This document shows positions 45,305 to 56,088 of a DNA stretch of 64,000 bases, one piece after another. The stretch covers positions 14,068,852 to 14,132,851 of the forward strand of contig CM070508.1 in the NCBI GenBank assembly GCA_036346375.1, in the 5' to 3' direction. The stretch is from Guadua angustifolia (Eukaryota > Streptophyta > Magnoliopsida > Poales > Poaceae). Position 1 is the stretch's first letter. Each line of letters starts with the position of its first letter. The notes below the pieces were generated by a model that saw only the letters and a list, made by a program, of their open reading frames with translations, had not been told where the DNA came from and made no database searches. The position numbers were made by a program, and so were the translations under genes.

Positions 45305-46067
45305 TGTCGATGCTTGAGGAACAGGCTCCTCGCCGAGCTTACTTATTGATTGAGGGATCAACCGAACCCCTTTTCCCGCGGAGAGCTAGCGTCCGAAGAA
45401 GGCCATGTAAGGAGGTCGAGCTACCGAAGAGGGAGGCGAACAAGAGGATTTTTATACTGGTTCGGGCCTCTCACGATCGAGATAACAACCCTACATCCAG
45501 TGTTTCTTTGCTAGTTATCTGGGTGCTTACAAAGTCCTGGCAAGGCTTGGCTGTACATATGCTCGATTACAAAAGAGAGTGGATGTTTCTATGCTTGTCT
45601 ATGTTCTTTCTGATCTAGCGTGTGTGCTCTCTGTCTTCTCTCCGTGCTTTTGGCGTATTCTGAAGAGGTATTTATAAGTGTCTAACGATGACTACATCTG
45701 AATGTCACGTCCTTACGTGTCCTCGCGTGGCAGCAACTATCCCTTAACTCTCGCCACGCGGCGCCGTGGATGTGATGGGCCTGAATCGTGGCGTAATGGC
45801 CATCGCAGCAGCCGCCACGTTGCCTTTATAACCCGAGCATGACCTTCGGGGCATGCTGGGGGATCATCCTTAGTAGTGGCCGATCTCGGCCACCAACCCG
45901 AGCAACCATGTTCGGAAGTCTAAGCCGCATACTCGTGGATGGGTATGGTCAGCAGCCGGTCCGCCCGAGGATCTTCCTTTGGGACGATCTTAAAGAGAAG
46001 CATGGTCGGCCAAAGAAGGGCTGCCAAGGCTTGATGGTCCCCATGGTAATTTATCCAATCCCCGACA
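45305..46067 (-). repeat. 3' LTR of the nested Tat-lineage element (763 bp)
   Basis: Differs from the 5' LTR by scattered substitutions and small indels (for example TTATACTGG against TTATATTGG; ACCCTACATCC against ACCCTATGTCC), so the insertion is not brand new but both LTRs are easily aligned throughout. Confidence 0.95.
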
Positions 46068-46081
46068 GCTAACCCCCGAGG
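46068..46081 (-). promoter_or_regulatory. Polypurine tract of the nested Tat-lineage element
   Basis: Minus strand CCTCGGGGGTTAGC immediately before the LTR start TGTCGGGG. Confidence 0.7.
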
Positions 46082-46268
46082 CTCAAGTGGAAAAGTCACT
46101 TGCTAGGGGCCTTCCTCTTGAGCCTTTAAACTCATAGGAGGGATTGGGATCTCGTGGCGAAAAGCTACCTTGGCATGCGGCTGAAATCCTGCGGCGAAGC
46201 ACTGCCGTAGCATCCGAGCAATCCTTGCTCGGGAATGGAGTTAGAATCTCGCTGCGAAACGCTACTGC

Positions 46269-46925
46269 CACTACAAGAAAAGTGATTTTTAATGACGGTC
46301 CAAACTCGTCATCATTAGTCCCGAAATCGTCATTGTAGGTTTTTTATGACGAATTTATGACAAAATTCAACTTGTCATAGTAAGTGCGTCATAGAAAGTT
46401 TTCGATGACGAATTACTTTTTTTCATCATGAAAAATCAACCTTTCTGTGACGAATTACATTTTCGTCAACGAAGAGGTCATTTCTATGACGAATATAACC
46501 GTTATTAATTGTACCCAAAACGTCATGAAAAATATCAAATTCGTCATAAAAGAACACTCCGATCGGCCAAAAATGAGCGTTGACCATTTTATATATGATG
46601 AAATTGTTCGTCACAGATTTTTGCCACGTGGACATGCATTTTCATCATTGAACAGTGCAATGCCACGTCAGTAGCCAGGATGTGAGGTGACGTGGCACGT
46701 GTTGTGATGCAAATGTTTCGTCATAGATGAGTGCCACGTGGACATGCATTTTTGTCATTGAATAGTCTAGTGCCACGTCAGCAGCTACGATGTGAGGTGA
46801 CGTGGCACGTGTTGTGACACAAATGTTTCGTCATTGATGAGTGCCACGTGGATTTGCATTTTCGTCATGGAAGTAATGGTCTGTCGTTTTCTGTGATGAA
46901 TAATTTCGTCATAGATAGATGCAGA
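46269..46925. repeat. Left terminal and subterminal repeats of the CACTA
   Basis: Many copies of TGACGA / TCGTCA in both directions, and two larger near-duplicates of the phrase GTGCCACGTGGACATGCATT at 46731 and its relatives at 46622 and 46848. Such arrays are binding sites for the element's own DNA-binding protein in En/Spm-type transposons. Confidence 0.85.
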
Positions 46926-47263
46926 ATAACCACGATATTTTGTCATTGAACACTTCTGTCAGCCCACATATGATCCATTTTTACAGCCACAACACACAAT
47001 ACATCTCGACACAGCACACAATATTTTCACGAGACCAATCAATACATTGCACAGAGCATCACAAATTAACCACAAATACATTAAGAGTCACAAACTTTGT
47101 TCACAGTACTTAAAGTTAGTACCACACTTGAAGCTATTGAAAATAAATCCATAGGTCACAAAGTTGAACCACGTTACCAAAACTCACTAGTACCAGTGAA
47201 CCAGGTTACCAGCCATACAAAATAAGTATCCATGCAAAATAAGTGAACAGGTTCATAAACTCA

Positions 47264-49474
47264 CTAGTTGTCTTGACCAGCCATTTGCATGAGACGACGA
47301 ATAATTGCATTATTCTCCTCTTGCTTCTTCTTTAAATCCTCCATTTCCTTTTGGGTTTTGATCAGTGCTTCATCTGATGCTTGTGCTTTTAGCTTCAAGT
47401 CTTCTACTTCTTGCTGTTGTTGGTCAATGGTTTGTCGAAGTTTAGCTGCTCCTCGTCTCTCCTCCTCAAGCTGTTCCTCAAGAGTTTGTTGTTTGGAGTC
47501 CTTTGCAGAGTTCAGAGTGGAAGAATGTAAGCCAACATTCTTCAAGAATTTGCTGGTGGCGCTACTTTGAGACAGAACCTTGTCAACAATCTCGGTAGTA
47601 GACATTGTTGGCTGACCCTCTACATCAGGCACCATCATAGCTTCCATCTCAGCCTAAGACATAAAACATAACAGAATCAATAGTGATAACAGGAATAAAA
47701 ATCTTATACAAAGAAAACTTTCATCCAAATAGAACAGGACACAACAAAGGTAACCTATGGCGATTACTTGAAAAATCACTAAATTTGCATTCAGAAAATT
47801 TCATAAAAAGCACATGAAGAAATGGATTAACTTTTGTATGCTGACACAATGAACCTCTCTATTCAATGTGGTCTAGTTACTTATATGGTATGGATGCAAG
47901 AAAGCAAATTTGTAAGCATAACAGAAGAAACAGATATTTTGATGAGTCCATATATACTTATGCAGTGAGATGACCATGGGTGCTATCATCTGGAAATACC
48001 CTCTATAGGATACAATGGCAGAAGAAAAAGGAAGAATTGCAGGGACTTACAATTGCGCGTTGCACAAGTTCAGCGAGTCCCTTCTTCTTGCTGTTGTGGC
48101 ACTCCTTGAACATGTCCACAGTAGTGAACTGTTGATCTTTGTTTTTCTCCTTCTACAATTGGAAGAAGAAACAAAATAAAATGTATCAAGTAGAAAAGTT
48201 CTTCCTAACTACATATGGCTTTATTATAGGCAGGGCTTGAACTAAATAAGTGCATCTAATTTTATCTCTTTGGTTATCAAGGTTTCCTTGGCTGCCTACT
48301 AACAAGGTTCCTATCAAGTGTTGTGGATGGAAAATGAATAATGAGGTGGTGAACAGTACTTACCATAGCATGGCAGTGTGCAATGTAGCTGCGAGACCCT
48401 GTGGCTTGATGGAACTTGACTTTGGCACGATTTTGCTTGTTCTTTTCAGATATTTCGTACAGCAGATGGTTCCATTAGGCACATTCATGAATGAAATTTG
48501 AATAGAACCATATATTCATCGACCGTACTTTGCTTTTCGGGTAAGACCATTTCTGGACAAGTTTTCTCCACTCCTCATCTGTCATGGTAGGTACTGGGGA
48601 TGTTGTACTAATTTCGTTTGCTGGGATACCATCGAAAAACCGCTTCTTCAGCAAATATCTAGATTGTCGCACCCCACCCTTCAAAATTTCAGCACATGCA
48701 TCCTTGGTTGTCCTGTCACTAGTGTCCAAGGCCAGCCATGTCTAGCAGGTTGATGAACCACATTAATGAATTATGCAATCTAATGTGGAAGAAGAGTAAT
48801 TGTTTGTGGCCAAGAATGAAATCACTTACAGACAATTTTCCCATGAAATTATCCAAATGAGCTGTGTTGTTCTTGTACTCCTTCCAACTAGTGAGGATAG
48901 GGACATGATGCCTAATTTGAGCATGACCTCGATGCAAACTTTGCGACTTCCAACGGCTTATGTGGCCTTCTCATCCCCTCGGCAAATTGGACTGGCAACC
49001 TTTTGCCCATAGTTCTAGTCATCTTCTCAAGCATTTTCCCCATTGTTGATGCCCTCTTCCCTCTTGTAGAAGTATTTGGGGATCTATGAAAAAGGCATTG
49101 AAGGGATTAGTTAACTGCTTAATGTTTGTAACCTATGAAAACAATCTGAAATATTGTTCTATGACACAATTGTAATAAAGATGAAAAAGAAGAATGCCCA
49201 AAAATAACTTGCCTTCATCATTTTGTTCTTTATTACGCACCATCTTAGGATAGGACCAATCCATGACCGGACTCGTAGGTTGAGCAATGGGTTCTTGTTC
49301 TTTTGTCCGAATTTGATCCTCATGGACCACTTGCTCGGATGATTCAGTGGTTGTATCTTCTTGAAGTGTAGGTAAGGCCGCTTTTTTTGCGGACCTTGTT
49401 GTGACTCCAGTGGGTTCCTCTGCTGCTGTAGTTGCCCTCACTCTCTTTGAAGCTCTTGTACCACCTGGAGGCAT
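47264..49474 (-). pseudogene. Left-arm copy of the Transposase_24-like gene, damaged
   Basis: Mirror copy of the gene at 49652-51867. The six exon equivalents are 49474-49209, 49083-48830, 48741-48529, 48456-48364, 48152-48051 and 47653-47264. Against the right copy, exon 2 is 2 nt shorter (near 48930), shifting the frame. The acceptor before exon 4 reads CTGTAC instead of CTGTAG. The last exon is still fully open (127 residues, coiled-coil-like, ending LMQMAGQDN). Upstream of ATG 49474 the left arm retains further sequence (an intron-like TAG acceptor then GTGCGTTACAAGACCAGC), so the original gene may have had another 5' exon that the right arm lost. Confidence 0.85.
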
Positions 49475-49656
49475 GTTGTCGGTCTTCCTTTTTATGGGCC
49501 TTTGAGCTGGTCTTGTAACGCACCTTTTAAAATACTAGAGCAGAAGAAAATTTAAGTGTAATATGTGTACAAAATGAAATAGGCACCACAACAAAAATAA
49601 CATAAATGAAGCAACCTAAAGAAATTAAATAGATGCAATGCAAAACAATACATGCA
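49475..49656. other. Central spacer of the palindrome
   Basis: About 180 bp that are not mirrored. The left half (49475-49550) looks like transcribed sequence of the left gene; the right half is AT-rich. It separates two head-to-head gene copies and could act as a shared promoter; no TATA pair was assigned. Confidence 0.7.
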
Positions 49657-51867
49657 GCCTCCAGGTGGTACAAGAGCTTCAAAGAGAGTGAGGGCAACTA
49701 CAGCAGCAGAGGAACCCACTGGAGTCACAACAAGGTCCGCAAAAAAAGCGGCCTTACCTACACTTCAAGAAGATACAACCACTGAATCATCCGAGCAAGT
49801 GGTCCATGAGGATCAAATTCGGACAAAAGAACAAGAACCCATTGCTCAACCTACGAGTCCGGTCATGGATTGGTCCTATCCGGAAGATGGTGCAGAACAG
49901 CAACAAAATGATGAAGGCAAGTTATTTTTGGGCATTCTTCTTTTTCATCTTTATTACAATTGTGTCATAGAACAATATTTCAGATTGTTTTCATAGGTTA
50001 CAAACATTAAGCAGTTAACTAATCCCTTCAATGCCTTTTTCATAGATCCCCAAATACTTCTACAAGAGGGAAGAGGGCATCAACAATGGGGAAAATGCTT
50101 GAGAAGATGACTAGAACTATGGGCAAAAGGTTGCCAGTCCAATTTGCCGAGGGGATGAGAAGGCCACATAAGCCGTTGGAAGCTGCAAAGTTTGCATCAG
50201 AGGCTGGCGTTCAAATTAGGCATCATGTCCCTATCCTCACTAGTTGGAAGGAGTACAAGAACAACACAGCTCATTTGGATAATTTCATGGGAAAATTGTC
50301 TGTAAGTGATTTCATTCTTGGCCACAAACAATTACTCTTCTTCCACATTAGATTGCATAATTCATTAATGTGGTTCATCAACCTGCTAGACATGGCTGGC
50401 CTTGGACACTAGTGACAGGACAACCAAGGATGCATGTGCTGAAATTTTGAAGGGTGGGGTGCGACAATCTAGATATTTGCTGAAGAAGCGGTTTTTCGAT
50501 GGTATCCCAGCAAACGAAATTAGTACAACATCCCCAGTACCTACCATGACAGATGAGGAGTGGAGAAAACTTGTCCAGAAATGGTCTTACCCGAAAAGCA
50601 AAGTACGGTCGATGAATATATGGTTCTATTCAAATTTCATTCATGAATGTGCCTAATGGAACCATCTGCTGTAGGAAATATCTGAAAAGAACAAGCAAAA
50701 TCGTGCCAAAGTCAAGTTCCATCAAGCCACGTGGTCTCATGACTACATTGCACACTACCATGCTCTGGTAAGTACTGTTCACCGTCTCATTATTCATTTT
50801 TCATCCACAACACTTGATAGGAACCTTGCTAGTAGGCAGTCAAGGAAACCTTGATAACCAAAGAGATAAAATTAGATGCACTTATTTAGTTCAAGCCCTA
50901 CCTATAATAAAGCCATATGTAGTTAGGAAGAACTTTTCTACTTGATACATTTTATTTTGTTTCTTCTTCCAATTGTAGAAGGAGAAAAACAAAGATCAAC
51001 AGTTCACTGCTGTGGACATATTCAAGGAGTGCCACAACAGCAAGAAGAAGGGACTCGCTGAACCTGTGCAACGCGCAATTGTAAGTCCCTGCAATTCCTC
51101 CTTTTTCTTCTGCCATTGTATCCTATAGAGGGTATTTCCAGATGATAGCACCCATGGTCACTTCACTGCATAAGTATATATGGACTCATCAAAAAATTTG
51201 TTTCTTCTGTTATGCTTACAAAATTGCTTTCTTGCATCCATACCATATAAGTAACTAGACCACATTGAATAGAGAGGTTCATTGTGTCAGCATACAAAAG
51301 TTAATCCATTTCTTCATGTGCTTTTTATGAAATTTTCTAAATGCAAATTTAGTGATTTTTCAAGTAATCGCTATAGGTTACCTTTGTTGTGTCCTGTTCT
51401 ATTTGGATGAAAGTTTTCTTTGTATAAGATTTTTATTCCTGTTATCACTATTGATTCTGTTATGTTTTATGTCTTAGGCTGAGATGGAAGCTATGATGGT
51501 GCCTGATGTAGAGGGTCAGCCAACAATGTCTACTACCGAGATTGTTGACAAGGTTCTGTCTCAAAGTAGCGCCACCAACAAATTCTTGAAGCATGTTGGC
51601 TTACATTCTTCCACTCCGAACTCTGCAAAGGACTCCAAACAACAAGCTCTTGAGGACCAGCTTGAGGAGGAGAGACGAGGAGCAGCTGAACTTCGACAGA
51701 CCATTGAGCAACAGCAGCAAGAAGTAGAAGACTTGAAGCTAAAAGCACAAGCATCAGATGAAGCACTGATCAAAACCCAAAAGGAAATGGAGGATTTAAA
51801 GAAGAGGCAAGAGGAGAATGATGCAATTATTCACCGTCTCATGCAAATGGCTGGTCAGGACAACTAG
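49652..51867 (+). CDS. En/Spm-type Transposase_24-like protein, right-arm copy, open
   Basis: Six exons with canonical GT/AG borders: 49652-49920, 50046-50301, 50390-50602, 50675-50767, 50979-51080 and 51478-51867. They sum to 1323 nt, an open frame of 440 residues plus stop. Phases fit at every junction. Recognisable parts are a basic N-terminus (RASKRVRATT), WKEYKNNTAHLDNFMGKLS in exon 2, TDEEWRKLVQKWSYPKSK at the end of exon 3, EISEKNKQNRAKVKFHQATW in exon 4, FKECHNSKKKGLAEPVQ in exon 5 and a long charged coiled coil with VEDLKLKAQ in exon 6. The order matches plant Ptta/En/Spm transposase family PF03004, the DNA-binding partner type rather than the catalytic transposase. The start could be incomplete, since the mirror copy hints at an upstream exon. 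Whether it is expressed is unknown. Confidence 0.8.
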
Positions 51868-52199
51868 TGAGTTTATGAACCTATTCACTTATTTTGCATG
51901 GATACTTATTTTGTATGGCTGGTAACCTGGTTCACTGGTACTAGTGAGTTTTGGTAACGTGGTTCAACTTTGTGACCTATGGATTTATTTTCAACAGCTT
52001 CAAGTGTGGTACTAACTTTAAGTACTGTGAACAAAGTTTGTGACTCTTAATGTATCTGTGGTTAATTTGTGATGCTCTGTGATTTGTGATGCTCTGTGCA
52101 ATGTATTGATTGGTCTCCTGAAAATATTGTGTGATGTGTCGAGATGTATTGTGTGTTGTGGTCAGAAAAATGGATCATATGTGGGTCGATGTATGTTCA

Positions 52200-52875
52200 A
52201 TGACAAAATATCATGGCTATTCTGCATCTATCTATGGCAAAATTATTCATCATAGAAAATGACAGACCATTACTTCCATGACGAAAATGCAAGTCCACGT
52301 GGCACTCATCAATGACGAAACATTTGCGTCACAACACGTGTTATGTCACCTCACATCGTGGCTGCTGATGTGGCACTAGACTATTCAATGACGAAAATGC
52401 ATATCCACGTGGCACTCATCTATGACGAAACATTTGCGTCACAACACATGCCAGGTCACCTCACATCCTGGCTGCTGACGTGGCATTGCACTGTTCAATG
52501 CCGAAAATGCATGTACACGTGGCAAAAATCTGTGACGAACAATTTCGTCATAAATAAAATGGTCAACGCTCATTTTTGGCCGATCGGAGTGTTCTTTTAT
52601 GACGAATTTGATATTTTTCATGACGTTTTGGGTACAATTAATGAGGGTTATATTCGTCATAGAAATGACCTCTTCGTTGACAAAAATGTAATTCGTCACA
52701 GAAAAGTTGATTTTTTTACGAAAAAAAGTAATTCGTCATTGAAAACTTTCTATGCTGCACTTACTATGACAAGTTGAATTTCGTCATAAATTCGTCATAA
52801 AAAACCTACAACGATGATTTCGGGACTAATGATGACGAGTTTGGACCATCATTAAAAATCACTTTTCTTGTATTG
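52200..52875. repeat. Right terminal and subterminal repeats of the CACTA
   Basis: Mirror of the left array: dense TGACGA/TCGTCA motifs and repeats of ATGACGAAAATGCA followed by CCACGTGGCACTCATC, ending CTTTTCTTGTATTG. Confidence 0.85.
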
Positions 52876-53250
52876 CGACACCCTTGCAACCCTTGCTCGC
52901 AAGCGACCATGCCCTGGTGGGACCGAGCATCTTGCTTTGGACTTCGACCAAATCTGGGTTTGGGAACGGATGCAAAAGGTCGCAACGGTTCCTTCTCCGT
53001 GAAGCCTCATGGGTATGGTTCTGACAGTTTTTTGGAAAGCGTGCCTCTATTGGACAGTTTTGGAAATCGTGTCACATGCCGATTCATGATCCAGGCGAGG
53101 AGGTTTCACTGTTCGCTTCTCCACCTACAAATGCTCGGCGGGGAATAGTACGGATACTTTCTTCTTCTGCATCTCGCCATCAAGCTCCAAAAGCTCTTCA
53201 TCTTTCAAACTTCCTCTCACGCCTACGCCCCCTTTTCTCCAAATCCTCCC

Positions 53251-56088
53251 ATGGCGAAGTTCGGCCTGACCAAGATCACCGAGGAGAGGCTGCGAGCGCT
53301 CAAGGGCTTCGGGTACCTTGACGTGGGTACCTGGCGGATCCCCCGCGGCGAAGGAGCTCCCACGCCGGAGGGCGACGAGATCGTCTCGTGTGAGCTTTAC
53401 ACCGTCAACGGGCTTCAGATGCCCGAAAGTGAGTTCCTCGAATCCGTGCTCGCCCAATGCGAGTGCGAAATTACCAATCTAAACCCCAACTCTGTCCTTG
53501 TCCTGACCATCTTCTCGCACCTTTGCGAGGGATTCGTGGGCGTCTTGCCCACGACGAGCCTTTTTTCCATTTCTACTCCTTGTTCCACACCGGTGGGCCT
53601 TCCCCCACCGGTTCTTTGTAGTTCTGTCTGCGGTCCAACCGACTGTACGAGTATCCATTCTTCACTCTCAACGATTCGGTGTCGGGCTGGGCCGACTTCT
53701 GGTTCTACTTGAGGAAGGCAGAGGGAAGCACCCTCCATTACTCCGGGGCGGTAGCGTCCAGCCTCGAGACCCCGCGCCCACCTGTGCAAGCCGAGGAGGA
53801 GCGGGCTTTGATGATGATCACGAGCCATTGAACATGGGGCTCATGGCGGGACATCGTCAGGGACTTCAGAAGCAGGTGTCCCCTCTGAGGAGGAGGGAAC
53901 ACCCCTTCTTCAAGGTCTCTGGGTGGCAGGACCTCACACGAGAGGCAGACTCTGGTAAGCTTCCTTATTTTGATCGACTTTTCTTTTGCATGCACAATTT
54001 TGCACTCGCGCTAACACCTTCCAATGATCGGCGACAGCCCCGGGCTTCGACAGGGTAAAGAAGTGGGTTGCCGAGATGTTCGGCACCCCAAAGGGCAAGG
54101 AACTCGAGCACGGGCGGCAGGTCCCGAAGAATGTGCTCGAGCGAGATGAAGTGGTAAGTTCTTCAATTTATGCTCGAGGGAAAGCGTCCCAAGCATCTTT
54201 ATGACGCTTTTCTGCTTTTGCCAGGAGAAGGTTGCCCTTGAAGTGGCGGTGGCCGATCTTAAGCCACTGGGGGGCAGCCAGGGGGTGCTCCTCCCTGCCG
54301 CCAAGAGCAAGAAGTCAAGGGGCAAGAGACAAGCTCCGCTGCCACCCCCTACATGCTCGACGAAGAGGCGGACGACCTCGACCAGGAGCCCTCCCCGTCA
54401 GCACTTGGAGTTTGCTGACAGGAAGGAGGTAAGCGGTTTGAATGCCTGGATGAGGGATTACTCCGCGAAGAAACCGAGGCTGATGGCTCGTTTACAACAG
54501 ATCGCCGAGGAGGCGAGGAGGGCCGAGCATGAGGCGATGAGAAAAGAGCTTGCCAACCTCAAGGCCAGGCTTGCCAAAGCTACCTCGGCCCCACGGGCTT
54601 TGGAGCCCAAAGAGGAGGAAGATGACGAGGACGAGGTGCCCCTCATAACAAGACGTGGGCGCTCGAAGAAGACGCTGGAGGCGATCGATATGGAGAAAGT
54701 CGACCCCCTCCTGGCGAGAATCAGCCACGCCACGGAGATAAGGGCTGAACTTGTGGTCGCGACGGCGGCCAACCCTGCTGGAGACGATAGCGAGGAGCTC
54801 GCCAAAGGTAGCCTTCGAACTCCGATTTCTCCTTTTCTTCCCCTTTTTTGCTTTACTTATTTTATTCGAGCTACCCCCACTCTGCTGACGTGGGTGTGAT
54901 AGGTCCTAGGGTCTTTCCAGATTGCCGAAAAATAGCTGACGAGATCCCTGATCGTGTCTTAGAGAGGGATCTCACCCTCCTTACCGACCGCGTGATGGGC
55001 GAGGCCATCGATCTGGTGACAGCGGACGAGCCAACTAGCGACACTGACCAAGGGGTCGAGGAACTCCTTGCTCGAGCCCGGAGGGCCAACCCCTCGTGGC
55101 ACGCCTCGCTCTCTTGAGCTTGTGGGCCGCCGAGAGGAAGGAAGAATATCTCACGACCTTGGGCAAAAAGACTGCCCAAGAGAGCGTAGGGTCCCCGGGC
55201 GGACCACCTACCCCGGGAAAAGAGCGAGGAGCCCCCGAGCGTAAAGCATGCTCGGGAAGAAGCCGTGCCATCCCCGAGCGAACCACATGCTTGGACGGAC
55301 AGCGAAAAGACCCTGAACAGGCCAGCCGCTCAGGAAGGAGGTTCGACATCCCCGGGCGTACTCCCTGCCCGGGATGATGACGTAATGTCCCAGGGCGAAC
55401 TGCGTGCCCGGGGGGACTCCGAGGAGGTCTTGGGCGAATTCCTTGCCCGGGCGGAAGGCCAATCTTCCCCGCTGAAGACGCCCGAGAGAAGTCTTGCGGA
55501 TCCTCAGGGAGAGGACGTCACCAAGATCTTCCGAGACAACCTCTGCGTACGCCTTGGTCGGGTAAGCATACTTTCTTCCTTGTCGTGGTAGCTTCTTCTT
55601 TTGAGACTGGGGGGAGGCTAAGGTTCCTGTGCTTGCAGGTTCTTCAGAAGACCATGAAGGACTTCAACCTGGCGACGGTCCCTCCCGAAGTCTTGGTCCA
55701 GCTGCGCGCCGAGCAGGACGCCCAAATAGCCGAGCTTAGGCAGCGATTGGACGACCCCAAGGCCAGGGACCCACTGATCTTGGAGCGGTGCCGCCAGGCC
55801 GAAGAAAACGCCACCAAGAGCAGGGAGGTGATCTCCAAGCTTGAGCTAGAGCTCGAGCAAGAGAAACAGCACTCCCAAGCTCTTGAGTTGAGGGTGGCTG
55901 AACTGGGCCGGGCTGCGCGGGAGGCCACCGAACTTGCGGACCAAGGTAAGGAGGAGGTTGAGCAGCTTCGCTAAGAAACCCGTGAGGGACGGGAAGCCCG
56001 ACGGAAGGTGATTGACCTCGTGGCCAAGCTCAACGAGATGCGGCAGAAGCTTTCTGCAGCGCTTAGAGGAGCAAGGCCCAGGAACTAG
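53251..56088 (+). pseudogene. Antisense gene of the Tat-lineage element (PF04195-like, coiled coil)
   Basis: It lies on the strand opposite to the retrotransposon's own transcript, between pol and the 3' LTR. It opens at ATG 53251 with MAKFGLTKITEERLRALKGF and continues to LNPNSVLVLTIFSHLCEGFV, the hallmark of the grass 'putative gypsy type transposon' domain (PF04195). Then a frame change is needed (DEPFFHFYSLFHTGG.. in another frame). Later exon-like blocks are 54038-54152 (FDRVKKWVAEMFGTPKG), 54224-54808 (basic, then a KELANLKARLAKA helix and acidic EEEDDEDE), 54902-55117, and 55118-55560 with repeats. The final block 55640-56088 is a coiled coil (QDAQIAELRQRLDD, VISKLELELEQEK) broken by one stop at 55972. 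GTAAG donors after several blocks (53954, 54152) suggest introns. Antisense genes of this kind are known from Grande and related Tat elements. Their role is unknown. This copy is damaged. Confidence 0.75.
55180..55470 (+). repeat. Degenerate tandem repeat inside the antisense gene
   Basis: Units of about 40-55 bp built on 'CCCCGAGCG..GCATGCTCGGG' / 'CCCGGGCG..CTGCCCGGG'. At least five variants appear, each half-palindromic, encoding PGR/PER-T-C-PG-type peptides. Confidence 0.6.

Larger units (their letters stand above)
46269..52875. mobile_element. Palindromic CACTA element, 6.6 kb
   Basis: The left end is CACTACAAGAAAAGTG and the right end, read inward, CAATACAAGAAAAGTG. From these ends the two halves keep matching as an inverted repeat for about 3.2 kb each: left arm 46269-49472 and right arm 49657-52875, around a spacer of about 184 bp. 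Each arm contains a subterminal array of TGACGA motifs and one copy of the same gene, oriented outward from the centre. There is no TNPD-like (Transposase_21) gene. A clean 3-bp duplication is not seen: the flanks are TGC on the left and CGA on the right, and the outermost right bases are altered (TATTG for TAGTG). The host sequence is the region between the antisense gene and the 3' LTR of the Tat-lineage element. Confidence 0.93.

Noticed and set aside
47289..47570. Plus-strand serine-rich frame antisense to the left-arm last exon (and its mirror at 51561-51773)
   Set aside because: Shadow of the coiled-coil exon on the other strand.
46266..52878. Clean 3-bp target duplication for the CACTA
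   Set aside because: Left flank TGC and right flank CGA do not match; the right terminus has mutated bases, so no duplication is claimed.
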